DNA of 64,000 nucleotides from Gorsachius magnificus (taxonomy: Eukaryota; Chordata; Aves; Pelecaniformes; Ardeidae): contig CM067084.1 in the NCBI GenBank assembly GCA_034008185.1, forward strand, positions 58,728,599 to 58,792,598, written 5' to 3'. This document shows positions 13,001-28,000 of the stretch, in pieces. Each line of letters opens with the position of its first letter. The stretch's first letter is position 1. The position numbers and the translations under genes were made by a program. A model generated the notes under the pieces. The model was not told where the DNA came from, made no database searches, and saw only the letters and a list, made by a program, of their open reading frames with translations.

Positions 13001-16000
13001 GTTCCTACTTGTTGCACATATGACACTTGTGAAATAAGCATGTTACTGTTTTAACAGTGCTCTTTGCAGTGTTTGACACTGTGTCAACTTCATATATACT
13101 GTGGATAGAACTTCCCTTCCATTCCTGCCCCCTCCAATATATTTTACAACCTGAATCTTGCAGAGCGAAGAGTTGAAATATTCATGAAGTTCCAATTGCA
13201 TGGGGCAAGTCTAATTCATTCAGAGTATTCAGCATTAAAGTATATTGATCTTAGCCTGGTGAAATATCTGAACATAGTGAATGAGACTGAGTGGAACTTT
13301 ATTACTTCACCTACTTGTGTTCATGTATTTGTAAGATGTTAAATTAATAATGCATGCAAAGATATCCAAACATGCACTTTCTTGATTACTCAGTACCCTT
13401 GACAATATCAAGCTTAACCACTACACCTTAATGCAATAGATTGTAAATTGCCAAATGTTTATGCTTAAAAGCATGGCCAAACATAGAATAGCATTGGGGA
13501 TGGCTTGCCTCTTTAGTGACAGGTGATAGTTAGGCTCCTTGGTTTTTGCTTGCATAACTTCTGTAGTTCTTTCCCATTGATCTGGCTTCCAGAAGGTGAA
13601 TATGCCACCTGTCTACCACCTCAGTCTTTAAGCTGTCTGAAATTCAGCATCTTAGAACTAGCAGTCATGATTTTAAGAACCTCATCAGTTTGTGTAACAC
13701 TTAAATTTTTGTTTTGATTGTTGGGAGCTAACTGAATGGCTATCTTTGCTAACATCTCCGCTGATACGGGCTCTCATGTTGTTTTTATTTCCACCTCCTC
13801 TTGAGGGTGGATGTTCTTTCTGGTGTGTTATAGCTGTACCATCAACCAGCATAGTAGGAAGAAGAGGAAAACAAATGTGGTAGAGAAGAATGGAGCTGCT
13901 GCTTAATCATGTGTCTTTGTCTAATTTTTTTTCTTGTTTAGAAGAAAGGAATGACTGGGTTAATACGATGCTCAATGCCTTGAAATCACAGCCTGATAAT
14001 AACTCTCAGTCTCGAACTTCTGTCACCCCTGAGAAAAGTGGATATCTTGAACTGAAAGGATACAAAGCCAAAATCTTTATTCTGCTTCAGGGGAATACTG
14101 TGTGGATCTGCAAAAATGAGCAGGTAAATTTTTCATATGCTTTTTGTGAATGAATGCTTATAAAGATGATTTAACTAGTGAGTTGGAAATTGATGGCTCT
14201 TTGTGAATAGGTACATTTCAATATAAATGCATATCTCTTTTATGTAGTACTTTATTGCTGCAATTCTCAGGAGGCTTCAAAAAGCAGGAGAAGTATCATT
14301 ATGTCTATTGTATGATGGAAAAAACGCATATATAGTGAGGTGAAGTGAAAAGCCCTGAGTGTCACAACAGGTTAGTGGCAGGGCTGAGATTAATTCACTC
14401 TTAAAATGTGTGCCATAAGCACTCTACTAATTCAGAAAGCTTATTTTGTGCACTGGTTTGACTGTCATATAATATAGTGCTCTGGAAAGTGTGCTGTACA
14501 GAAGTAGGTTGTGGTATTTAAGTGATACTTCACCTAAATGTTCAAAACTGGTGTTCTTTGTGTTTTTTAAGAACATAGATTGACCACTTTCTGTTGTGTG
14601 CTATAATATATTAAACAAATCCAGTATTAAAATACATGAACCAGGTCTATTCAGCTCCCAAAATCTAGGGCTTTTTGTTTTGTTTTGCCCGTGAGTATAT
14701 TATGATGTGAAGTAGTTAGCTGTGGAACTCTTTAGGATGCTGTGGATGGGGAATAAATGGGGATAATTGCATTCAATGACTGGCTGTGTGAACTAGAGGA
14801 GGGAAAAAAAAATCTACTGCAGGATATTAAATGGATGGTATTCTTTCTGTGTGAGGAAATCTATGACCTGTGAGTAGCTGGAACCTGGGAGGGTGCTTGG
14901 GGGAGGTGGTGTTACATGTTTGCCTTGTTCTTATGTTCTCTCAAAACTGTGTACAGAGAAACTCCTGTCTCAAATGCAAATGGTGTCTCAATAAGACTTT
15001 TCATTTTGGAGTTGATCTCGTTTCCTCTCCTGTTGTCCTCCTAAGTGTGAACTTATTTAGATAGGCTTGGGGGACCACATAATGTTCAGTGTTAGATCTT
15101 ACTATTCTTTCCCAGGGAATTTCAGGAAATTTGAGACTGAGGAAGACTCTTTTTTTTTTTTTCTTTTTTTTTTTCTTTTTTCTTCTTACTCTGCTTCAAG
15201 GAAGTTTTACTCGTCAGGTACAATCTTTGAGGTCAGTCAACAACCAACTGATCAAAACCGTGATGCAATTTATGGATTTAAGCCTGCAACATGTGTTTTG
15301 TGGATGTAGCACCATGAAGAGGAACTGGTCTTTATAGTTGAGTGCAGTGCTCTTCAGCTATACTGAAATCCTCAGCCTTGATTAATGTAATAAATAGGTG
15401 ACCTTCCGGTTAGTTTGGTTATTTCAGTAAAGTCTACAGCTACAGGTCTTTAAGAGGAATAAAGCCAAAATGCAAACACCCCCCACCACACACCCTGAAA
15501 CCCTGTACTTCACGGAGGTTCTCTTACATCATTCCAGGAGAAAGAACGAAGTTGACTAAGTTACTTTGCAGTCTCTGCCTGTGGGATGATCCATACTGTG
15601 CTGCAGTGCTCAATGTTACTGTTCTGTCCTGGTGTTTCCAGGTATTTAATCAGTGAGAATCCCTGGAATGCATTCTCATCAATGAGAGTCCTCTCTTTGT
15701 GGATGTTCATTGTAATGAGCCACTTTTGCCTTCAGAATCAATACTGTATCCATCTTATGCCCTTGAATACTTTTGAGTGCTGCCTTATGGGTGTTCTGAG
15801 CTTCTTGATTAAGGGACAAATGTGGTACTTCAATGAAGTATACAGACTTGTGGAGGAATTTATTTTCCAGAGTGATAGGTGAGTTGAAACTAGCTATGTC
15901 CCTCTTGAGAGTTTCAGTACCAGGCATCCAATTCCTGCTTTCTTGCTTCTTTCTTACTCTGACTGCATATAACAGTTGGGAGAATGTTTCTTGCCTCAAG

Positions 16001-19000
16001 TAGTCCCTTGATCTTTCTCTGTTGATATGGGGCACTCCCGGTTCTGCCCGCTATGCTGAGTCAGTTTTTCTGACACTCTTAGAATGTTAGAAAACACTTC
16101 CAGAGCAATTCACCGTTGAAGGGCTCTTGATTGCTCTGTTAAATGTTTTCAGAGTGCAGATTATGACTGTATAAAATAATCCAAGCCTGTTGTGTCTCTG
16201 TCATCTGGTCATGTCGTGTTGTGTCCCGTCCCCCCTCCCCCACCCCCACCAAGTTCCGTTCTTACAGATTTATTTTTTTTAAGTTACTGTTTTATATGTG
16301 CATGTGTGCGTTGGATCTATTGCCTGTACGGCTGTATGGTAAGTTGTATCAGCTCTGCCCTTTCACCACAATTTATTTCAGATTTGCTTTAGCTGATCAT
16401 GAAAGCATGCCCTTATACAGCCTTTCTACTTGATGGTTATTCCCTTCTACTACATGGATGCTCTGCAGAGATCATTGACTGCAGTGCAGCAGAAGGGAAA
16501 CCAAAATCAAGCCCAGAAACAGAATGAAAGTTAGACATGCTGCCAGCCTGTCAGCTCCTTCTGCCTGTAGGAAAACTGCAAACAGTGGTGCAAAACCAGC
16601 TTCTTCCTAAAACTTATTTACTTAAAACCCCAGATATCAAATCATCCTAATAGATTTCTTTTTAGATCCTCTGCTTGAACAAATGTGTCTGTCTTTATGC
16701 GATTTCTGGCTATTTGGGAACCGGAAGAAATGGCTACTGTCTTTAATCTTCCGTAGTCTCTAATTCTTCTCTCAGTACCTCTCGTGTTTTATTTTCAAGT
16801 TGAAAAATGAATTCTTTTTACTGCAGCACTGAAAACCCTTTAATACAGCATTAATCCATTAGAGGGCTCTGTTGTTCTAAAAATCTTTCACTGTCACAAG
16901 TTTGAGCTTTAGCCAGTAATTACCAGGCAAATACGTCCAGGGATGTCCTCGAATCCTGTTCATATTGGAATTCACATCCATACTAGAATGACTCCCAGAG
17001 AGACTTAGAGGGGTTTATTATAACTGCAGTGCTAAAAGACACCTATTTAGACTTCTTACAATGTTGAAATGAGGTCGGATCAAGCTGACTTATTGATTTC
17101 TATTAAACTTGATAGACGAGAGTCCACTGTTACTTTAAAAGATTTTTCTTCATTGTTAAAAGTGGAGAAGATCCTAAGCCAAATGCCAAGTCCTAACATA
17201 ACCACCATGAACTTTGTGAAGTTCAGATTGAGATCAGAACATCATGTCTCAGGCCCATTTCTAGTTAAAAAGTGATTGGTTTAGCTTGAGCTTCTGGCAG
17301 TGATATAGTGCTAGTATGAAACCATCAATTTCTTTGACTCTCCATGTAGTGTGAATTTCTTAAGCTTCCTCTCTGGAGCAAAAGTGAAAAATAGATCGTA
17401 CAGAATCAATTTGTTCAACCTGCAAGTTGCTGAAATTCCCATTTCTATTTCAAAATCACTCGTGCTTAAATAAAAACATGTCATCTGATCCTTCATGACA
17501 GCTCAAACATTGGCTTGAAATGTCAGTCTGCTGTGGTGGTGCCAGTGATAACCTCCCCTCTGTGACCATCAGAAGGGCTCTGACAGATGCTTGCCTGGTC
17601 TGTTAGAATATACCCCCTTCGTTAGGGTGTATTTAAGATTCACCGGTATTTAAAGTCAGGGAGGGCCCAGGTGTCACAGTGTTTGCACTAGAATTTGGCT
17701 TTGATAAAAAGACTTCAGGATCCTCTTTGTTACTGCCTTGGGTGGTTCTGGAATAGATGTGTTTACCTGGATATTTGAGGAAACTGTGCCAAATACTGGG
17801 AAGTGGTAGGTATGGCTGCGTGCCATAATTATTTGTGACTTTTTTCCATGCATGATTCCAAGTTAAAGCCTGAATGGTGATGAGGTTTTTCTCTATTATG
17901 TACAAAAAAGAGTATCCATTTCTTATCGAAAACTTCTTGTTTAATTTTGGCTCAATGCTCTTACTGATTTCAGACGGTTTTTTGTTTTGTCAAAGATTGA
18001 AATGATTTGCTCTGTGGCAGATGGAAATGTTTATTCATGTTGAGTGAACCAGTAAGAGAGTGCCTAGTAATTTTCATTTCCTCTCTAATGCTAATGGTGC
18101 ATTTAAAGCAAAACTGGACAACATCAAAAGATATGCTACGGGAAATTATACTAAACAAGTAGAAGATGGCAAAAGCTATGATAAGGTAAAGAACTGGTAA
18201 GGGGATAGAAGTTAAAGATGATGCTTGAGCTTGTTCTTCTGAAAGAAAGGAAGTTATGTGAGTATTAGTGGAGGGAAGCGGAAGGGTTGTTTTCAAGTAT
18301 CTCTGTGTGCGTAAGAAGAGAGATGCATTCTTATCTCTGTTAAGAAACTAGATGATCTTGAAACATCCCTTCCAACCCAAACCATTCTATGATTCTGAAA
18401 TACGATGCCAGAGATTGGTTGAGATTCAGGGGCGGACTTAGAAGTCTCTGACTTTTTGGTAATAGAAATGGGAATTCATAATGATCCTCTACAAAGGGAT
18501 TGTACGTGAGGAAATACCCTGTTTTTTCCTGAAGAAAATACAATCCTATTATTAATCACGAACATGATGGATGAGAAAGAGAAACACTTTACAAAAATTG
18601 AGTAAAGGATCTGTTAAGGAGAGTAGAAAGTATCTAACAATGGAAGGCGAACAGGGAAGAATAGTTAAATGAAGTCCTGAAGATGAGTAGTAATGATTGT
18701 TTGTCATGATAAAGCAGTATGAGCAAGCCCTTTTAATGTATTTAGTTTCTCTGTTGTAGCATTGTGATAATATTTGTGAGTCCAAGGTGATGGCAACAGC
18801 AATATGAAAGAAGAGTTGGGGAGAGGAATTGAATGTAAATTGAGTAGAAAGCAAAATAGTTGCTTAAAGATTTTGAGATCTAATGAGTAACCCTGAGCAA
18901 AGCAACTGACAGTTTTGAAAAGGAGCTAGGGAAAGAGGCGGGGGATTAAAGGCAATGAAAGAAAGTGGGAGGAGGAATGGGAAGACCTTTGAGATATTTG

Positions 19001-22000
19001 ATAAGTGGTAAGTGAGAGGAGAGAGACGTGCCTGATACACACTGGGGTGGGGCAGTGGGAGGTGGAATTACTGAGAATAAGAAGAGAAGAAACAGCGTCG
19101 TCCGTGTTGGTTGCATTCCCCCTGCTCCCTAACCATCTCCCCTGCCCAAGAACACAAGTCCTTTTGGAGATTTTGTGGTGATAAGCTGTTATTTCTAATG
19201 ATAACTGGGAAGCTCTTTAAAGAAAGAGTTCTCTACTTGATTGCTGGTGCAGACTGTGATAAAACATGTTTACAAACATATGAATAAGCCTGGCCCAAGA
19301 TGCCTTACGTAGGTGGAGGTGACAGAAAAACAAATGAACGTTTGTCCTTCTTTGTCCTTACTTGATCCATTCAGGCTTTACCCTTTACTTCAGAATGATC
19401 CAAATCTGTAGCAAGATGTTAAAAAACAAAACAACCCAAAAATAAACCAAATATATTGGAGGGGAAAGATTAACATGAGCAAGCAGTTTAAGATACCGAT
19501 ACATTGGTGACTTGAAGTGGAAGCAAATGGTCCAGCCTCTTTTAAATATGGTTGTTTGCATCAAGCTGTAGCTGGGATGATAGGTTAAGGTCATATTCCT
19601 AATTTTCCAGCAGCTCCTTGGCAAGAAATGCATTCTAGTCATCCACACTTAAAGCCATGACAAAGTGCGTGACATCAGAAACAACTGAGTAGGAAACAAC
19701 TTGAATTCTGTAAGAAAGCTTAAAAACTTTCTTTTTTGCTTAGGGTACAATACAAAAGGAACAATTACAGAAAATTATGTTGTGTTAGGAAAACATTTGT
19801 AGTTGTTCTACCATTACTGCTTCAGGTTTAAATTGCTAAATTGCACCCCTACTCCAAAAAAGATTAAAAAATTAATTTAAAATAATAAGCTGTTAAAGTA
19901 AGGTGGCTGAATCAAACATGAAGAATGTGTCTGTGACCACCTGTTCAGGGAAGATCTGCATTTTGCATTAAAAAAAAAATTTGTGGGATGTTGTTCTAGG
20001 TGTTGAAGATATTAAAGACCATGGAGTAGGGCATAAACAGGAATTCTATCAAAGAAAAATTGAACAGTTCATGTTAAGCACTTCTATGAGCAGTTTGGCT
20101 ATACGAGGATTTGATTTTCCTTGTTTATTTGTTTTTATGCTATTAAGATCTCATTGAGAGGTAAGCACACCTTAAAGGAGCCATGAAACATGATAGAAAG
20201 CTTAATGCTTCCATAATGATAATTTGGTTTGGGGTAGAGAGTAGGGAAGAAGGAAGGAAAATGACAAGTTCTCAGCTTCTCAGTAATGCTCAGCTGAGCT
20301 TTCTGGATGGCTGATACATATACAGCCAGCTGCCTTGATCACGTAAAAATAAGCGGTGAAGGAAAGTAGGATTTTTTTTTTTTTTTTTTTAATATTATGA
20401 AGAAAAAGGACTTTACAGGGTGGCACAGCACATGCATAAACAGTTGAAAAAGGTTTTAGATCTACTTGTCATAAGGCTTTAACACTACTAATGCAGTATT
20501 GGGGAAATCTGTTTTCCTCTAAGAGTACTGGAATTACCTGAGAGCATTACCCATCGCTATTCATGTTACTTGCATATAAGAACTACTAGCTTGGCTTCAA
20601 ATCCCATGGTAAAATAAACTATTGGATCAAAAGCCCTAAATATAGGAGGCAGGGCATTGCTATGTGTATTTTCATTTATAATGGTAGACCAGTTCTGCAT
20701 TTATTTATTTATTTTAAGTCACATGAACAAGTTATTTATGCATTCAATGAACCTGAAAGATTTTAAAATGAGTGTGTGTGCATATATACACACACACATG
20801 CACTCAGATTATGGAGTGCTTTCTTTTTTTGTGTGTGTGCAAGAAGGATTGAGATGACAACAAAACTGAAGAAAAAGTATTTTTCAAGAATAGTTAGATC
20901 TCTCTTCTTTCAATAGCTCAATATACTATGGAACTAAATACAGCTAGAATGTTATTTTGCTCCTGGTTTGATTCCTATTTAATTGTAAACATATCAGTCA
21001 ATTCTTAGACTAGGAGACATGCTGAAGAACTACTCAGTAGCTTTGGTTTGCTTTTTCTCCTGTAAATTGAGGGCAATGTAAAACATGTTTTTCCTATTCA
21101 TCTGTTACTTCTATGCATTTGCCATGTTTGGGACAGAATAGCTTTAAACATTCCAGTGGCAACATTGATTACTTTTTTTTTCGCCCTCAGCCTGCATCCT
21201 TTATTTCAGGTATTAAACTAATTAGTATAGCTGAAATATTAATATTTATGTAAAGTTACAAAGCCGTTATAACAGTATTTCTGAGGCAGTGTAGGCAACA
21301 TATCCTCACTGAAGTGTTCATTCCATGAACTTAAAAGATAGGTACAAACATATGCTATGATAGCGTATGTGAATTCACTTTCCTAATTAGTTAAAAATAG
21401 CATGATACGCCATTGCAAATTTTTAATTATTTAGCATATATCTTATGTTATCAACTTGCCATTTTTGAAATCTGTTACAACTCAATTAACTAAATGCAGT
21501 TTATGAATTTAATCTTAAGTTAATTGGTGTGGCAGAGCTCAGACAAGTAATGTCATAAAAAGATATTTTTGGGTTGGGTACAACTTCGTCCTTTATCATA
21601 TAGGCAATGTATGGATATCGTTCTGTGAAAGCTAAACTTTAACAGAGACGAGACTCTTCTTTCGTCCAGTCTGAAGTGGAAAAGCAATATTCTTGAAGAC
21701 CTTGGGATTTGCTTAATCTATGATGAGTATGAGGAGATGAGCACTGGCAGTCACATTATGATAATTAAAATGTTCTCCTTGGTTGCAATACTAAATGAAA
21801 TGGATTAGCATGCACCAGCAGACCAGAGTATGTCTGCAATTCATTAACGTGCCTTGGAACTGACACTGCAATATCTAGAACCCCAAGCACTTAAAATCAG
21901 GTGATTGATCATAATGCATTTAGATTGCAGTAGCTGAACAAGCAGGAAAAGTACAGTGTTCATGAAGAAAACCGTTTTGGCATTCATGGATTTCTGTTAT

Positions 22001-25000
22001 TCCTTCATGATGATTTCCAAGATTGGGTAGTCTCACTTCAATCTCTGTTGGAGTTCGTCAGAGTAAGGACCATTGGAAGTTAAGATGCCCAGAATTTGTA
22101 GTCTTCCTCCCCCTTTTTTTCCCCTTCATACTATTTCACCCCTTCCCTCCCACCCCCCCTTTTCTTTTACAAACAATTAATCAGTGGACACTTGCTCCAG
22201 AACTGTTGTCTTCTACACAATGTGCGCTGAAAATAAGGACAGTATCTTTGTTGGCAGTGGAGAGAGAACAGGTTGGTGTTGCTATTGGACTACTAAAATA
22301 ATTAGGCCATTTAAGTTTTCATCAGTTATGAAAAGTGGATGGTTCAAAATAAGCTCATAAAGATGATCCTTAAAATACTGAGAACTTTAATATCATTGTA
22401 GCTTAAGTCACTTTGTAATCTTTTGGACCTTAAGTTGTTTTTCATTTGTGCTGGTTTCTTTATGTTGTTTGGAGCAGTATGGCACTGTTCAGATAATAAA
22501 GCATCATTTTCTTTACTCCACTATTTTATATCTATAAACTTTATCCTAAATAATTGTATCATCCTTACAGCAAGAGGAAGGGAATTTATGATTTACAGCA
22601 TAGTAGGAATGCAGGGAATACCCCAGTGTGCTTTCTAAGCAATAATTTCTGTCCCTGGTTAATAAATTGCTAGGCCAACAAATTTGAACTTAATCAACTC
22701 AAACTGAATTATTGCCTCATGAAACACTTCAATGCTGTTGTTATTAAATGAAATTCTCCTTCTTAAATATTTTGCATGCAAAATAATATCATGTTAAGAG
22801 ATGGCATACTTTAAAACTCGTTCATTAAAAATCAGTATCTTACAGATATTTCCAGAAAACTTCACTCAAGTTATTTCCATCTCACCATGTGGGACAGACA
22901 TCCCCACCCCCTGCCCTGAATGATTGATTGATATCTAATACTTTTAAAGAAACATTTGAAAAATATTACATGCACTGAATTGTAGCAAAAATCAAGCTTT
23001 ATTACCTTCACTTAAGATTGGCAGTGGGGCAGCTTGGAAGACCATGTGAACAGGCCTGGGGAGTGGTTGAGAATGAAAATACTCAGCTTAACAGAGAAGA
23101 TGAAAAGCAATGGTTCAGGAAATAAAAGGTGGAAATGCTGTTCTTTTTTAATCAATGCATACAGACATTAGTATGTTTTGAGCATTTCAAATGACTTTTA
23201 TTTAGTTGTTTTGGTTTTTTTTTTGCCTTTTGGGGATTTTTATGTTGTACTTTAGGATGAGCAGAAACAGCCTAAAGTTGCACCAGGGGAGGTTTAGATT
23301 GGATATTTGGAAAGATTTCTTCACTGAAAGTGTAATCAAGCATTGGAACGGGCTGCCCAGGGAAGTGGTTGAAGTCCCCATCCCTGGAAGTACTTAAAAG
23401 ACGGGTAGATGAGGTGCTTACGGACATGTTTTAGTGGTAGACTTGATGGTGTTACGGGTAAATGGTTGGACTCGATCTTAAAAGTCTTTTCCAACCTGAT
23501 TCTATGATTCTACTTCTGCAGTATTGCCAATAAAATGTGCTTCGAAAAAATGTCGAGCCAAAGAGTGCAATGGCTGATGAGTATGTTTTACTCATGAAAA
23601 TAAACACTTTATTTATTGACTTTGCCAATAATTTGGGGGATTCTTATATCTAATATTTAATTGAATGTTATAGCTCCTGTCCATTTCTTTGTTTAAGGTG
23701 AGCTAGGCTATTAAAAAAAAATACTCCTGGCCATTGGATGACTCCATTTTGATTATGGCAAAACTGTCTCTGTCTTGTACCATCCAGTGTTTTCAAATTG
23801 TCAGTGTTTCTATACTCTGCATCTAGGCAGAGAGGAGTCTATATCCGCTACACTGCATTTGTCCATGTTTATACATGTCTACAGCCTTCGGTATGCAGAG
23901 CCGTGTTAGAGATACCTGGGTGAGGTTTGAAAAAGGTCTTGAAGCAGTGTGGCTGCATTAGTATAATTAATACGGCTTCGGACGCTGCTTCCTGCTCACA
24001 ATCAGCCTGTCTGGTGCTTCTTTTGAGAGGCTCTGCAGGACGTTGTGTGATGATGAGAGGTGTGATGTTTTTTCCAGCCGAGGGCTGTAATTCCTTGCCA
24101 TGGGGTCATAAAGAAGTTCAAAGGCAGATAAAATGACAGCAGTCAGCAACAGCAGCTCGGTTCCTGCAACACAGGAGTAATTGCAGCCCGTTATTACAAT
24201 TGACTCTCGCTTCTCTCCCCTGAAGGAACTGAGCAGCTGCCAATTTACTGGGCTGCAAGAAAACTGATGAGCCGGGAGATGGGGGTCATAACGAAAGTTG
24301 AGAAACTGATCAAGGCAAAATTCATTAGCCCTGAGTAGCCATAAGAGGAGAGGGAAACAGTGCTGACTGGTCATCACTGGTGCCCGGGTGGGAGATGGAT
24401 TCTGACTTCCAGGTTGGTTTGTTTCATGTTGCACTTCTTTTTTCAGAAAGAGAAGAGAGGGGGGTTCTAACGTCTTTTGTCTCATCTTGCTTAAAACAAA
24501 CCAACCACACAGCAGAGGTACCTGCCATTTTTATGTGACTTATCTAGAAAGGGCTTATTTCAATTTCACCCTGAATAAATACATCAGCTTTTTCTCTGCG
24601 TGTTTTCTGTGTGCTCTGTAATCATTCCTGTGCATTAGGTATTTCCTTCTACAGTTAAACCAGGATGATACGGAACTTGCTTCCTCTTCTGTTGTAGTTA
24701 ATGACGGTGTGCAACTGGTAAAACTAAGAAGTCTCATTTGAGGTTGATCTTGGGTATTTGCACTTGCTTATGGCAAATGTGTACGATTAGCAGCTTAGAT
24801 GTGAAACGCATGTGTCTATTGGTGTTCACACTAATAAATGCTAATGCGGAAATAAAAGGGTCACATCTACACAAAGCTCTGTTTCTTCATCCTCTCACTG
24901 ATGAGCTAAGGAATATCAGAAACATACCTCTTAATATATGCAGGTGGATTTGTACTGGAATTTTAAAGGGAGAAGCAAAAATAAAGGTTAATAGAGTGCA

Positions 25001-28000
25001 CTGTAGGTACAAACCTAGAAGATGCTATCTCATCACAGTTCTGCTTGATTCTGTGGTGCTGACTGTTCAGGTCTTCTAACAGTGCAGGTCTTTCATCCAC
25101 AGACCTAAATTTCTTTCTCTTACCCTGCATGCAGATGTATTTTAAACTTAACCTTAGGAGGCCTGCACAGATTTTGTTCTAGCTGCTTGTCCTTCTAAAT
25201 GGAAAAGTTAAAAGATGCATTTTCAGTATATACAAGGGAGTTTAAGGAAAGCTGTTGCTCATAGGATCTAAATGCAGATACCTGGGGTGAATCTCCAGCT
25301 CTCTGCATGTCAGTTGGAGCTTTGCCATTAATGTCAGAGTTGCCGGTGTTTTATTTTAAGTCCAGTTTTTTGTTTCATTCCTGAATTCTTGTTTGTCCTA
25401 GTTTCTGAAGTGGCATGGTCATGCTGGGAAAATATACCTCCTTCTAACTTCAGCATGTTTGCAGATTGCAGCTGCCCATATTTGCTAATATAGAAGGATT
25501 TTTTGGGAAGATTTTCTGTTCTCAGAAATCGTTGTAGCATGTTACAAGCCTCCCCACCCACAGTTGGTACAAAATGCTGCTGCTGGGTTTCTTAATATCC
25601 TGAAATGGGGCAATTTTCTAATTCTAGTTCTACTTCTATTTTACGGTTTGTGAGACTTTTTTTACAGTGTTATCTTGATCAAGCCTTTGGAATTTTGGTG
25701 CAACATCTGTGTGATGAGGTGCACCTGCATACCTTCAGTTATGAGCCAGAACAGCTTTTTCATAGCTGTGCTTCACTGTGCCATGAAGTGGGTTCAGTTT
25801 GCTGATGCTAGGTCAAGATGTTGCTGTTAGATCAGCCTGTAAATCGGTGCTTCATCTTTTTTGTCTCTTTCTGTGAACAATCTGCTACTGTAGGTGCTGC
25901 TCTTCACTAATCTCTGATTTGTAAGGCGTCTAGGCTTATCTGAACGTAGTAATATGTGTATGTCACATAATCATTTTTATTTTTTATTGTTGCATGATTT
26001 TGAAGGCTGTTCTAATAGAACCTTGAGGAAACAAATTTGTAACCTTGCAAAATGTGCTACATTACTCAGAGTTTATTAATGGTTTTAGAATAACAGTTTA
26101 AGTAGTGATCAACCCCCATTGCCCCACCCCAAGAACATACTCTGAAACAGAGTTAACGTTGCTGTTGGCAAGTTTTGCTTTCTCAGTCTCTCATTAAATT
26201 CAGATGAGCAAGATTTATTTCTTCCTTGTGTAAGGAGATGGATGGGAGTGAGACACCTGAGAAGTTAAAAGAATGCAGGAGGCAGGTGGAATCATTACAT
26301 GACAAGGGAGCCATGTGTCTGTAGCTTATTCTGGGTCCTACAAGACCTTCTTGTATGGTTCATTGTGCGACAACAGGAAGCTCATTGAAACAAACAGAAG
26401 ATAAATGTAGGAAATGGTAAATGGAGATAATTTATTAAAGATCATGTAATTTTTAGTGTTCTTTCTACGAGCTACCTGTCTAGTTAGTAGCAGAGAGTGT
26501 GAAGGTTATTTGAAAGGAGTATGTGGCGGGTTTTTTGAAATGTTTGTTGTGTTTGGGTTTTTTAACTTTTATTTTGTCATAGCATTTTCTTTTGAGTATG
26601 GTTGCTCCGTGTTTGTACAGACGGTTTGTATTTTTCTGTTGGATGTTAGCCTTTGCCTTCTCATTAGCAGAAAATAGTTTCATTGCAAGCTTGAATTTAC
26701 TTGATTTTTACATAAGGTGCTTCTAGCTCATAATTTTTGAGTTTTGTAAGACTGATATTCATAAAAATTTACAGTGTTACATTAATTAAGAAGGTGGCAT
26801 TTGGGTTCACTAAGGCTATAATAATTCTAGACAGAGTCCTGAAACATGAATGTAGTACAGATGTTTTAAGAACTGGACCCTTGTTTTATTTTTTTACTAT
26901 AATGAAAATATTTGAATACCTTCTCTGTAGTTGTATGGGCTTAATGATTATTTGAGTTGTGAATGCCTTTGGTTAAAATGTGTAGCTGTGATGGTTGCCC
27001 TTTAATTCTAAAAATCAAAATAAAAAAGATGGTAGTGGCTTTTATATGAACTCGTAGTAAAAATTATTTACGATGGATTTACTAGGAGTTCAGTAAACCT
27101 ATAAGCATTTAATACTCATTTAATACTCTAGCTATTTCAGTATTTAGTAGTGAAAAGTAGATTGCTTATTTGTAAACTGCATTGATTTGTGAAATGCTCT
27201 TTTATATATTTACTTTCATACTAACAGTGTTTTCTTTATGTGGAAACATTACTTTAATGACAAAAAGCCTAGGCACATATGAAAGTAAATAGCTGCTAAA
27301 GAGTAGCTGCGTGTGTATCTGTTAGTGAATTTGCTTTACAAAAAAATCAAAATACTTTCAGTCCGTTCGTAAGCTATTTTCATCTTTGTCTCATGAAGAC
27401 AAATTAGTATGTGTGAATCTAAAGCCAGCAGAAGAAAATATTTTCTTTAAAAACCCCCCAGAAAACCCCAAACAAAAGCCCCCAAAAAACCCCAAACCCC
27501 ACTCTAATTTTGGTTGAACTAAATGTAAGGAGAATGTCATCCCGGGAGAGAAAATGCTGAAATGACTGACTGGGTTAGGGAAGATTCCTGCTTATCAAGA
27601 GCCACTGTGCAGTGCTGCTGTTGTCATGGCATCCCCCCTCTCTTGGTCCAGGCACAGAATGTATGGCAAAACCGTTGGTGCTGCTGTCCCTTCACTGGTT
27701 TAGAATAAATATTACAGAAGAGGGAAGAATTCACAAATCATAGTTTGATCTCCTTAGGTTTCTGATTCTAGTGTCAGTAGGAAGTTGCTGCTTTACACTG
27801 GCTTCTAGAAAATATCTGTACCTCCATGGAATCTGAGTCATGTTCTTCAAAGAGTATGTGCATGCATGCACGCACACACTCAAAATACAGTTGTTCTACT
27901 AAATATGTATTTATATTCTTCCATAAGAAGAAAGTTTATTTTGCTGGTTTGCTTCAGATATTTCAAAATTTTGAGTTTCAAATTTTAAGCAAATCTGAAA

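Noticed and set aside
15679..16035. Antisense open frame of 118 codons
   Set aside because: No recognisable domain or homology pattern. Composition is like the surrounding intron.
23206..23397. Open frame inside the CR1 copy as a reverse transcriptase remnant
   Set aside because: The sequence belongs to the terminal CR1 region and shows no intact reverse transcriptase motif. It is a short truncated fragment.
24738..25079. Sense open frame of 113 codons
   Set aside because: No recognisable domain, it lies inside the PH2 intron, and w5 joins w6 directly, so it is not an ARAP2 exon.
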